Source: Leptofilum sp050292445
GTDB taxonomy: Bacteria > Chloroflexota > Anaerolineae > Promineifilales > Promineifilaceae
Reading direction: 5' to 3'
DNA: 5,240 nt
Assembly: GCA_050292445.1 (NCBI GenBank)
Contig: JBNKLQ010000367.1
Location: 1 to 5,240, forward strand
Shown here in pieces: positions 1 to 5,240 of this stretch; within the stretch, counting starts at the first letter, position 1, and every line of letters starts with the position of its first letter. Under the pieces are notes generated by a model. The model searched no databases. It had not been told where the DNA came from and saw only the letters and a program-made list of their open reading frames with translations. Position numbers and translations under genes: made by a program.

Positions 1-582
1 CCAGAAACACTACCGGCCCCCACACCGATTGTTATTACCATCAATACAGGGGGCACGAGCAATGATGGTGTGTCGCCTGTTTCGGAGCAGACTACTGTTG
101 AACTGCCGGAGGATGTTTTTGTGCCCAAAGCTGTGCCGACGCCTGTGCCTATTGTGAATGAGCCGAATTCAAATCGGCCGTCTGAGCAGGATGTGGCTGA
201 CTTTTTGTATGAAGCTGTTTTGGCGGAAACGGCCGCTTACCTTTATCTGGATAGCAGCTATATCTCCTGGTATTTTGCTGGGGAACCTTTAGCTTTTATG
301 GAGTCTGAAATTGCCGAACTGCTCAATGCCGGTACGCTGGTGGCCAAGCTGTACGATGAAAGCTTGAGCTATATCTATGACATTAACTTTGTGGATGATT
401 ACCGCATTGAGGTAGACAGCTGCGAAACCTGGTCATTGGAATATTATGATTTATGGGACAGCAGCTTTTTGGGCAGCGAAGGCCCCAATCTTTATCCGCA
501 GACCATTGTCATTGAACAATTCACCGATGGCTGGTACATCACTGATATTTTGTTTTATGATGTGCCTGCTTTCTGTAACTGA
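1..582 (+). CDS. C-terminal part of an extracytoplasmic protein of unknown function (5' end cut off)
   Basis: The frame is open from the first base and ends at TGA 580-582, giving 193 visible codons. The GTG at 70 is a possible start, but it lies inside a continuous Pro/Thr-rich stretch with no clear ribosome site, so I read the gene as entering from the left. The visible part starts with a low-complexity linker (ETLPAPTPIVIT, later VPTPVPIV). A globular, acidic domain rich in Tyr and Trp follows, from about base 181 to the stop (begins SEQDVADFLYEAV, ends TDGWYITDILFYDVPAFCN). Two Cys codons, at 421 and 574, could form a disulfide outside the cytoplasm. The order of a helical start, a long Tyr-rich sheet region and a final GWYITDI strand recalls NTF2-like or ARC6-type IMS domains that follow Pro/Thr linkers in bacterial membrane proteins. 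That resemblance is by eye only. I do not recognise a specific function. The missing N-terminus may hold a membrane segment or a signalling domain. Confidence 0.75.
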   Translation, partial: PETLPAPTPIVITINTGGTSNDGVSPVSEQTTVELPEDVFVPKAVPTPVPIVNEPNSNRPSEQDVADFLYEAVLAETAAYLYLDSSYISWYFAGEPLAFMESEIAELLNAGTLVAKLYDESLSYIYDINFVDDYRIEVDSCETWSLEYYDLWDSSFLGSEGPNLYPQTIVIEQFTDGWYITDILFYDVPAFCN

Positions 583-586
583 GAGC

Positions 587-619
587 GTAGTCACCGCGAA
601 AAGTGTTCGCGGTGGCTAC
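587..619. terminator. Hairpin between convergent genes, likely terminator
   Basis: Bases 587-600 pair with 606-619 over 14 positions, with one G-T wobble at 591/615, around a five-base loop (601-605). The hairpin starts five bases after the left gene's stop and ends five bases before the stop codon of the minus-strand gene at 624. On the plus strand it is followed by a short T run (620-622) and then mixed sequence, so the U tract is weak. Its position between two converging stop codons supports a shared bidirectional terminator. Confidence 0.7.
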
Positions 620-623
620 TTTG

Positions 624-1064
624 CTAATTGCGCATGACGAGCCAGACTCCTAGCAGGAGGACGCCGATACCGAGAAACTTTGTGGAGTCTAACGGCCGTA
701 TCTCTGCCCCAAACCAGCCAAAATGATCAATAATGCCACCCAGGACAAACTGGGTGGCAATCAAAATGGTGAACGCCGTCACCAACCCCAGCCGGGGCGT
801 CACATAGCCGATCGTGCCCACAATAATTAACCCCAAAATGCCCGTGATGAGTACGTACGGCGGTACGCCGCGCCATTCCGCCAGATTGCCGCCGCGCAGC
901 AGCAGCATCGTCACGCCCACCAGCAGTCCGCCGCTGCCGTAGGTGATAAACACGCTCTCAAGCGTGCCGATTTGCTGATCCATTACCCCCATGAACTGTG
1001 CCTGAAGCACAACGGCGATCCCGCCCACAATTGCCACCAAAACCAAAGCCAAAAAAGTTGTCAT
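624..1064 (-). CDS. YdcZ/DUF606-type small membrane transporter (DMT superfamily)
   Basis: This gene encodes about 146 residues and is almost entirely membrane-embedded. Numbered from the start at 1064, about five hydrophobic segments are visible at residues 4-24, 36-58, 68-88, 93-118 and 128-144. The C-terminal half carries the family's recognisable pattern: LG-x-VTAFTILIATQF, then GGIIDHFGWFG, then a polar stretch, then FLGIGVLLLGVWLV. The length (about 140-150) and layout match the YdcZ (DUF606) half-size members of the drug/metabolite transporter superfamily, which probably work as dimers. The substrate is unknown. The first ATG in frame is at 1070, but GGGAG (plus-strand CTCCC at 1071-1075) touches it directly. 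The ATG at 1064 lies six bases from that site, so I prefer MTTFLALVLV as the N-terminus. The stop is TAG (plus-strand CTA, 624-626). It is transcribed toward the left gene and away from the FAS1 gene. Confidence 0.85.
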   Translation of the reverse strand: MTTFLALVLVAIVGGIAVVLQAQFMGVMDQQIGTLESVFITYGSGGLLVGVTMLLLRGGNLAEWRGVPPYVLITGILGLIIVGTIGYVTPRLGLVTAFTILIATQFVLGGIIDHFGWFGAEIRPLDSTKFLGIGVLLLGVWLVMRN

Positions 1065-1070
1065 TGACAT

Positions 1071-1075
1071 CTCCC
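1071..1075 (-). promoter_or_regulatory. Ribosome binding site that favours the second ATG of the YdcZ gene
   Basis: Read on the minus strand this is GGGAG. It is directly adjacent to the ATG at 1070 (no spacing) and six bases from the ATG at 1064. Normal spacing therefore points to 1064 as the true start, which removes two residues (Met-Ser). Confidence 0.6.
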
Positions 1076-1213
1076 ATCATTCGCAAATTTACTGCCCATC
1101 TTACTTATCTTTTAGGACTGTGCCACCTCTTGAGGGGGGAACGGCCGTATTCTGGAAAACTTGGACAAAAATGAGGGGAAGCTTAACCCGTCCAACAAAA
1201 CCTCGCCAATACA

Positions 1214-1242
1214 TTGACAAAACATAGACACAGCGATAGATT
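1214..1242 (+). promoter_or_regulatory. Sigma-70-like promoter for the FAS1 gene
   Basis: A perfect -35 box, TTGACA, at 1214-1219 is followed by a 17-base spacer and TAGATT at 1237-1242, which matches four of six bases of TATAAT. Transcription would start near 1249 and give a leader of roughly 60 bases before the GTG at 1308. The rest of the divergent spacer (1076-1213) contains one copy of the iterated palindrome at 1141. It may also hold a weak minus-strand promoter for the YdcZ gene (plus-strand 1098-1103 and 1120-1125), which I would not call on its own. Confidence 0.6.
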
Positions 1243-1295
1243 TGTAGACGTAACCTGTGCAACAAAAATTTAAAAACCAATTTATCAACCAATTC

Positions 1296-1301
1296 AAGGA
1301 G
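1296..1301 (+). promoter_or_regulatory. Ribosome binding site that decides the FAS1 gene start
   Basis: AAGGAG at 1296-1301 abuts the ATG at 1302 with no spacing, but lies six bases before the in-frame GTG at 1308. A GTG start at 1308 gives a compact signal peptide beginning MKNIVLKLLLATALLFG. The far upstream GTG at 1257 has no such site and would add 17 polar residues before the signal peptide. Confidence 0.65.
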
Positions 1302-1307
1302 ATGAAA

Positions 1308-2279
1308 GTGAAAAATATTGTTCTAAAATTACTCTTAGCCACCGCGCTGCTTTTTGGCCTCATGGTGCCCGCCGTTGCGGCTGACGGCAGCCAAACTATT
1401 GTGCAAATCGCCTCTGGCGATGACCGTTTTGATACGCTGGTAGCCGCCGTCGTGGCTACCGATTTAGCAGAAACTTTGTCCGGTGGCGATTGGACCGTTT
1501 TTGCCCCTACCGATGATGCATTCGCTAAACTGGGTTTGAATGCTGACAACATTGCTGATTCTTTTTCTAAAGAGGCGTTGACCGACATTCTGCTTTACCA
1601 TGTTATTGTTGGCGAGGTTTCCTCAGAGAAAGCAAAAGTTGTTTTAGGCGATGTGGCGATGGCGAATGGGGCCATGGCTGGGCTTAAATTCTTTGATGGC
1701 AATCTCTATGTAAATGACGATTCCAAAGTGATTATTCCCGATATTGATGCCTCAAACGGTATCATCCACGCCGTGGACACTGTGATTCTTGGCCCCTGGC
1801 CCAAAGTCGCCGACACGTCCAGTAGCAGCACCGCCGGTTCCGCCGGTGCGGCTCCTGGTACCATTGTTGACATTGCCGTGAATGACGGCCGTTTCAACAC
1901 ATTAGTAGCTGCTGTAACGGCTGCCGGTCTGGCCGATACCCTTTCTGGTGGTGAATGGACCGTCTTTGCCCCCACTGACGCCGCTTTTGCCAAACTGGGT
2001 CTCAATGCAGACAACATCGCCTCTACCTTTAGCGAAAAAGAGCTGACCAACATTCTGCTCTACCACGTCATCGCAGGGGAAGTTTTCTCCGACAAAGCCC
2101 TGACGCTTTTGGGTGATGTTACCATGGTGAATGGCCAAAAAGCTGGTCTGAAATTCTTCGAAGGCGACATCTTTGTAAATGACGATGCCAAGGTGATCAT
2201 TGCCGACATCGATGCCAGCAATGGCGTGATCCATGCCGTTGACACGGTTATTCTTGGCCCCTGGCCCAAAACTGACTAA
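1308..2279 (+). CDS. Secreted protein with two FAS1 (fasciclin) domains
   Basis: From GTG 1308 the product is 323 residues. Residues 1-24 form a signal peptide (MKNIVLKLLLATALLFG, then MVPAVA before ADG). FAS1 domain 1 is about residues 28-166 and domain 2 about 184-321, joined by a Ser/Ala/Gly linker (SSSSTAGSAGAAP). Each domain has the family landmarks: WTVFAPTD followed by an AFAKLGLNADNIA helix, ILLYHVI with the Tyr-His pair, and NG-[IV]-IHAVDTVILGPWPK at the end. The two copies align without gaps at a 155-residue offset, with 103 of 137 positions identical by hand count. FAS1 domains mediate adhesion or matrix contact in many secreted bacterial and eukaryotic proteins; the partner here is unknown. 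There is no C-terminal membrane anchor or sorting signal, since the protein ends shortly after domain 2 (PWPKTD). It is therefore probably released or loosely surface-associated. The gene has its own promoter and terminator and appears monocistronic. Confidence 0.93.
   Translation: MKNIVLKLLLATALLFGLMVPAVAADGSQTIVQIASGDDRFDTLVAAVVATDLAETLSGGDWTVFAPTDDAFAKLGLNADNIADSFSKEALTDILLYHVIVGEVSSEKAKVVLGDVAMANGAMAGLKFFDGNLYVNDDSKVIIPDIDASNGIIHAVDTVILGPWPKVADTSSSSTAGSAGAAPGTIVDIAVNDGRFNTLVAAVTAAGLADTLSGGEWTVFAPTDAAFAKLGLNADNIASTFSEKELTNILLYHVIAGEVFSDKALTLLGDVTMVNGQKAGLKFFEGDIFVNDDAKVIIADIDASNGVIHAVDTVILGPWPKTD
1386..2276 (+). repeat. Internal tandem duplication of the FAS1 domain (465-base period)
   Basis: Two units lie about 465 bases apart in the same frame: roughly 1395-1805 and 1860-2270. 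They are about 75% identical in protein but differ at many third codon positions. For example, the shared run LGLNADNIA is encoded with different synonymous codons in each copy. This indicates an old in-gene duplication kept by selection on the protein rather than a recent copy. Confidence 0.85.
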
Positions 2280-2324
2280 GTAAGCGGCCAACAATAACTT
2301 ATCTGATTAGAAGGCCGCTTACTT
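2278..2324. repeat. Hairpin 1 at the FAS1 gene 3' end
   Basis: AAGTAAGCGGCC (2278-2289) is perfectly complementary to GGCCGCTTACTT (2313-2324), a 12-bp stem around a 23-base loop that contains TAACTTAT (2295-2302). The stem begins inside the stop codon TAA (2277-2279). No T run follows, so it is not a standard intrinsic terminator. It may protect the 3' end of the message or be part of a small repeated element. Confidence 0.75.
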
Positions 2325-2327
2325 CAA

Positions 2328-2365
2328 GCCGTCCACACAATTCCGGTAACTTATTTGTGGACGGC
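2328..2365. repeat. Hairpin 2, in tandem with hairpin 1
   Basis: GCCGTCCACA (2328-2337) pairs perfectly with TGTGGACGGC (2356-2365), a 10-bp stem with an 18-base loop. The loop carries TAACTTAT at 2347-2354, the same eight bases as the loop of the neighbouring hairpin. A short T run (2378-2382) lies 12 bases beyond the stem, too far for a good terminator. Confidence 0.7.
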
Positions 2366-2393
2366 CACTAAGCCTCCTTTTTGAAGCATGAGT

Positions 2394-2450
2394 AAAGAGA
2401 GCATTGCCCGGATTTGATTCCATTGACCCGGCAATGCTCTCTTTGTTTTC
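2394..2450 (+). terminator. Intrinsic terminator after the FAS1 gene
   Basis: Bases 2394-2408 and 2430-2444 form a perfect 15-bp stem (AAAGAGAGCATTGCC against its complement) around a 21-base loop. The plus-strand T-rich tail TTTGTTTTC spans 2442-2450. This is the strongest terminator-like structure in the window. It separates FAS1 transcription from polA, which supports independent expression of polA. Confidence 0.85.
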
Positions 2451-2505
2451 CCTGGAGTGCTGGCTCCTGCTGATTTTGGTTTTAGATGGTAGAACATCCG
2501 TTTCG

Positions 2506-2514
2506 TGATACAAT
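2506..2514 (+). promoter_or_regulatory. Extended -10 promoter for polA
   Basis: TGATACAAT has the TGN extension and a -10 box, TACAAT, that matches five of six bases of TATAAT. No good -35 box is present at the expected distance (around 2486-2491), as is common for extended -10 promoters. Transcription would start near 2521 and leave a leader of about 40 bases before the polA ATG, downstream of the terminator at 2394-2450. Confidence 0.5.
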
Positions 2515-2561
2515 TTGCAGACAAATATCACCCGTACTTGCTTAGTTACAAAAGGATTTTC

Positions 2562-5240
2562 ATGTCGAAAAACCAACTTGTTCTCATTGATGGCCATGCC
2601 TTGGCCTACCGCATGTTTTTTGCCCTGCCGCTAGAAGCATTCACCACCAAAAGCGGCGAACCGACCAACGCCACCTTCGGTTTTATCCGCACCGTGCTGG
2701 ATTGGATTCTAGCCGATGTCCCGCCTAAATATTTTGCCGTCAGCTTCGACTTGGGCCGTACTTTCCGTGATGATATGTTTGCGGAATACAAAGGCACGCG
2801 GGAAAAGATGCCGGATGAGCTGCGCCTGCAAATTGAGCGCATCAAAGAAGTTATTCAAACGCTCAACATTCCCATTTTGGAGTTGGAAGGGTTTGAAGCC
2901 GATGATGTGCTGGGCACGATTGCCCGGCAGGCCAAACCGCTGAGCGTGCCAGTTCACATCATTACTGGCGACCGGGATTTGTTGCAGCTGGTGGATGACA
3001 ACACGCATGTAGAGTTGCCCACGCGCGGCAGCCGCCCCCCGGAGGTGTTTGATGTGCAGGGTGTCATTGATTATTTTGATGTACGGCCGAATCAAGTTGT
3101 CGATTACAAAGCTTTGGTGGGTGACACCAGTGACAATATTCCAGGGGTGAGAGGTGTTGGCAAGAAAACGGCCGCAAAACTCCTCAATCAATACGAGACC
3201 CTGGATGCAATTTACGCCAACGTTGATTCGATCAAAGGGGCGATGGGCAAAAAGATCGCTGAGGGCAAAGAAAGCGCGTATTTGAGCCAGAAATTAGCCC
3301 GCATTGTCACCGATGCCCCGATTCAGCTGGATCTGGATGCTTGCATCGCCCACGATTTTGACCCGAATCCTGTACTGGACATCTTCCGTGATTTGGAATT
3401 TCGTTCCTTGAGCAACACGCTCGTGGAGCATCTGGGAGATAGCGCCACGTTTGAAGAACCAGAATCCCTGGCGAATCCGACTGAAACGGTGATTGTGCGC
3501 ACGCAAGCGCAGCTGGATGATCTGGTGGCCAAGCTCAACGCGGCCAAGCTCATCTCTTTTGACGTGGAAACCACCGGGTTGGACAAAACCACGGCCGAAT
3601 TAGTAGGCATCTGCATCGCGGTGAAGCCACCCGTCGGTTACTACATTCCCGTTGGGCACCTGGCCAACGAAGCGCAAAGCAGCAGTGGGCAAATGTCTCT
3701 CTTTGCTGGAGAGCCAGAACTGGCAGAAGGGCAGCTCCCTCTGCAAACCGTGCTGGACGCGCTGCGCGAGCCGTTTACTGATCCCAAAATTGGTAAGGTG
3801 GCCCACAACGCCAAATACGACTACACAATTCTGGATCGCTACGATTTGCGGGTCACCCCCATCACCTTCGACACGATGATTGCTGAATGGTTGACCAATC
3901 CGGCGACCAAACACAAAGGACTGAAAGATTTGTCACGCCATCGCCTGGGCGCAGAAATGACCGAAATCGAGCTACTCATCGGCAAAGGCAAGTCGCAAAA
4001 AACGTTTGCTGAGGTCCCTATTGAAGACGCAGCCCCTTACGGCGCAGCCGATGCGGACATGACGCTGCGTCTGGTGGCTCCGTTGAAAAAAGAGATCAAA
4101 GAGAAGGACCTGGAGAAAATCCTGGATTTAGAGATGCCGCTGATTCCGGTGCTTTCCGCGATGGAACAAGAGGGCATTGGCGTCGATCTCGATTTCTTCC
4201 AACAAATGTCGCAAGATTTAGACGGCCGTTTACGCCAGCTAGAGGCAAAAATCCATGATATTGCTGGGGAGCCGTTCAATATTAACTCCACCCAGCAGAT
4301 GAGCGATATTTTGTTCAAGAAGCTGGGGTATCCTATAGAAGGCCTCAAGAAAACGCGCAGCGGCTACTACTCCACGGCCGCCAGCGTTTTGGAGAGTCTT
4401 AAAGAAACGGAACAAGAGAAGAAAACTGGCATGATTACGGCCATTTTGGAGTATCGCGAACTGGGCAAGCTGAAGAGCACTTATGTGGATGCCCTGCCGG
4501 AGTTGGTGAATAAGAAAGACGGCCGTCTCCATACCAGCTTCAACCAAACCGGAGCCATCACCGGGCGCATTGCCAGCAGCAACCCCAATTTGCAAAATAT
4601 CCCCATCCGCAGCGAGGTGGGGCAGCAAATTCGCCGAGGCTTTGTAGCCAAACCGGGTCACATCTTCCTGGCCGCCGACTATTCCCAGGTGGAGCTGCGT
4701 GTTTTGGCACACATCTGCCAGGATGCCGCCTTGCTAGAAGCGTTTCGGCAAGATCAGGATATTCATCGCACCACAGCAGCGGCCGTTTACGGTATTGACC
4801 TGGACGACGTAACCTACAACCAGCGTCGCTTTGCCAAAGCGGTCAACTTTGGCCTGATCTACGGTATGGGTGCTTTCCGCCTGGCCCGCGATTCGGAGCT
4901 GACCCTGGCCGAGGCTGAAAATTACATCAAGGGTTACTTTGCCCGTTTCCCCGGCATCCAAAAATATTTGGATGAAACCAAGAAAAAAGCGCATGAAGAC
5001 CAGTACGTAGAGACATTGCTGGGGCGGCGGCGTTACTTCCCCGTTTTCCAAATGCCGTCCAGCGGCAGCAATGTGCAGGCCCGGCTGCGTGCCGAGCGAG
5101 AGGCAATCAACCATCCCATTCAGGGCACCGCCGCCGACATTGTGAAAATTGCCATGCTGAATTTGCGGTATGGTTTTATTTCCATTGGACTCGTTTCCCG
5201 GAATCACGATGGTTCCATTCCGAGGGTCCGTCAAACTGGG
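2562..5240 (+). CDS. polA: DNA polymerase I, with 5'-nuclease, proofreading and polymerase domains; 3' end disrupted or cut off
   Basis: The ATG at 2562 has AAAGGA at 2551-2556, five bases upstream. The frame stays open for 893 codons to the window edge. The 5'-nuclease domain (about 1-290) has its acidic metal ligands: D10, D63, E112/D114/D115 in GFEADDVLG, D137/D139 in TGDRDLL and D188/D191 in GDTSDNIPGV. A helix-hairpin-helix, RGVGKKTAAKLL, follows. The 3'-5' exonuclease domain (about 310-515) has all three motifs: D334/E336 in FDVETTGLD, N416/D420 in HNAKYD and Y493/D497 in YGAADAD. Proofreading should therefore be active. Polymerase motif A (ADYSQVELR, D706/E711) and motif B (R755, K759, F763, Y767) are intact, and F763 is the Phe form of this site. 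Pol I fills gaps and removes RNA primers in replication and repair. After QGTAADIVKIAMLNL (to about 5165) the translation stops resembling Pol I, and the expected VHDE motif C is not seen. Residues 365-390 form an extra loop with a QMSLF clamp-type motif. Confidence 0.95.
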   Translation, partial: MSKNQLVLIDGHALAYRMFFALPLEAFTTKSGEPTNATFGFIRTVLDWILADVPPKYFAVSFDLGRTFRDDMFAEYKGTREKMPDELRLQIERIKEVIQTLNIPILELEGFEADDVLGTIARQAKPLSVPVHIITGDRDLLQLVDDNTHVELPTRGSRPPEVFDVQGVIDYFDVRPNQVVDYKALVGDTSDNIPGVRGVGKKTAAKLLNQYETLDAIYANVDSIKGAMGKKIAEGKESAYLSQKLARIVTDAPIQLDLDACIAHDFDPNPVLDIFRDLEFRSLSNTLVEHLGDSATFEEPESLANPTETVIVRTQAQLDDLVAKLNAAKLISFDVETTGLDKTTAELVGICIAVKPPVGYYIPVGHLANEAQSSSGQMSLFAGEPELAEGQLPLQTVLDALREPFTDPKIGKVAHNAKYDYTILDRYDLRVTPITFDTMIAEWLTNPATKHKGLKDLSRHRLGAEMTEIELLIGKGKSQKTFAEVPIEDAAPYGAADADMTLRLVAPLKKEIKEKDLEKILDLEMPLIPVLSAMEQEGIGVDLDFFQQMSQDLDGRLRQLEAKIHDIAGEPFNINSTQQMSDILFKKLGYPIEGLKKTRSGYYSTAASVLESLKETEQEKKTGMITAILEYRELGKLKSTYVDALPELVNKKDGRLHTSFNQTGAITGRIASSNPNLQNIPIRSEVGQQIRRGFVAKPGHIFLAADYSQVELRVLAHICQDAALLEAFRQDQDIHRTTAAAVYGIDLDDVTYNQRRFAKAVNFGLIYGMGAFRLARDSELTLAEAENYIKGYFARFPGIQKYLDETKKKAHEDQYVETLLGRRRYFPVFQMPSSGSNVQARLRAEREAINHPIQGTAADIVKIAMLNLRYGFISIGLVSRNHDGSIPRVRQTG
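3690..3704 (+). other. QMSLF: candidate beta-clamp-binding motif inside Pol I
   Basis: Codons 377-381 of polA encode QMSLF, close to the bacterial clamp-binding pentapeptide consensus QL[SD]LF. It lies in a hydrophilic, Ser/Gly/Glu-rich loop (about residues 365-390, EAQSSSG before and AGEPELAEG after) between exonuclease motifs I and II. An exposed loop is a suitable place for a docking peptide. The motif match is visible in the sequence; clamp binding is inferred. Confidence 0.5.
5166..5240. other. Right-edge segment without Pol I similarity (insertion, rearrangement or join)
   Basis: From about 5166 the polA frame reads RYGFISIGLVSRNHDG and then SIPRVRQTG, where family members have a helix, a hydrophobic strand and VHDE. 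Neither of the other two plus frames restores the motif, so a single-base frameshift does not explain it. On the minus strand a short frame from the edge ends at TAA (plus-strand TTA at 5176-5178) and encodes QFDGPSEWNHRDSGKRVQWK. On the plus strand an ATG at 5170 opens MVLFPLDSFPG with no ribosome site. Either could be the edge of an inserted gene, but about 75 bases is too little to decide. Confidence 0.55.

Larger units (their letters stand above)
174..4786. repeat. Iterated palindrome CGGCCG / ACGGCCGT (12 dispersed copies)
   Basis: CGGCCG occurs 12 times. With one flanking base on each side the copies start at 174, 229, 692, 1141, 1885, 3083, 3168, 3591, 4222, 4374, 4519 and 4779. Five are the full 8-base palindrome ACGGCCGT (692, 1141, 1885, 4222, 4519), and ten of the twelve have A before the core. 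Random sequence of this length would give about one or two 6-mers and about 0.1 of the 8-mer. Copies fall in all four genes and in the 1065-1307 spacer. In genes they use different codon frames (DGR, TA-x, AAV and VRP contexts), so protein sequence alone does not explain them. Confidence 0.75.

Noticed and set aside
1112..1588. Minus-strand frames opposite the first FAS1 domain
   Set aside because: The Ala/Ser-rich product is the antisense of a clearly coding FAS1 domain, and the same kind of frame appears opposite the second copy (1706-2053). This is expected for shadows of a duplicated sequence.
2278..2450. CRISPR-like repeat array
   Set aside because: The hairpins have different stems and only an eight-base shared loop. 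There are no regularly spaced direct repeats or spacers.
2319..2597. Minus-strand open frame covering the spacer before polA
   Set aside because: It runs through the terminator hairpins, the polA promoter and the polA start codon. It has no convincing ribosome site and a low-complexity product with no family features.
5199..5213. His-Asp at residues 882-883 as an intact Pol I motif C
   Set aside because: Only the two residues match. The preceding hydrophobic strand and the following Glu and Phe/Val positions are missing, and the spacing from the preceding helix is shorter than in E. coli or Taq Pol I, so a chance match is more likely.
4734..5234. Long minus-strand open frame across the polA 3' part
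   Set aside because: It lies opposite clearly conserved Pol I motifs A and B, its translation shows no recognisable domain, and most of its length is an antisense shadow. Only the last 75 bases, where Pol I similarity ends, leave room for doubt, and they are described separately.
5160..5240. Intein or group II intron start inside polA
   Set aside because: There is no Cys/Ser-type intein N-terminal block after the break and no GUGYG-type intron 5' end. The visible sequence is too short to support either.

Overview
The window is bacterial DNA of moderate GC content. It holds three complete or nearly complete genes and one gene cut by the left edge. The combination is a secreted two-domain fasciclin protein, a Pol I with an intact proofreading site and an extra loop, a Pro/Thr-linked extracytoplasmic domain, and a dense iterated palindrome around CGGCCG. 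This suggests an environmental bacterium, possibly Chloroflexota (Anaerolineae-like). That placement is an impression from gene style, not a demonstrated fact.

Layout from left to right: (1) positions 1-582, plus strand, the C-terminal part of a protein with a Pro/Thr-rich linker followed by a globular domain of uncertain family. (2) 587-619, a strong hairpin between convergent genes. (3) 624-1064, minus strand, a small five-helix membrane protein of the YdcZ/DUF606 branch of the drug/metabolite transporter superfamily. (4) About 1071-1307, a divergent intergenic region with a good sigma-70-like promoter facing right. (5) 1308-2279, plus strand, a secreted protein of two FAS1 domains that are 75% identical to each other. 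(6) 2278-2450, three hairpins, the last a textbook intrinsic terminator. (7) A likely extended -10 promoter at 2506-2514. (8) 2562 to the right edge, plus strand, polA (DNA polymerase I).

The genes do not look like one operon. They are separated by terminators and separate promoters, and they change strand. polA is housekeeping. The FAS1 protein and the left-edge protein probably act outside the cytoplasm. The YdcZ protein sits in the membrane.

Three points deserve attention. The polA reading frame stays open to the edge, but its homology to Pol I stops abruptly near 5166, just before the essential motif C (VHDE). This implies an insertion, a rearrangement or an assembly join. The Pol I exonuclease domain carries QMSLF, a near-consensus beta-clamp-binding pentapeptide, in an extra loop. 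The palindrome CGGCCG, most often as ACGGCCGT, occurs 12 times in genes and spacers and in all three codon frames, like the iterated palindromes known from some other bacteria. No tRNA, rRNA, CRISPR array or complete mobile element was seen.
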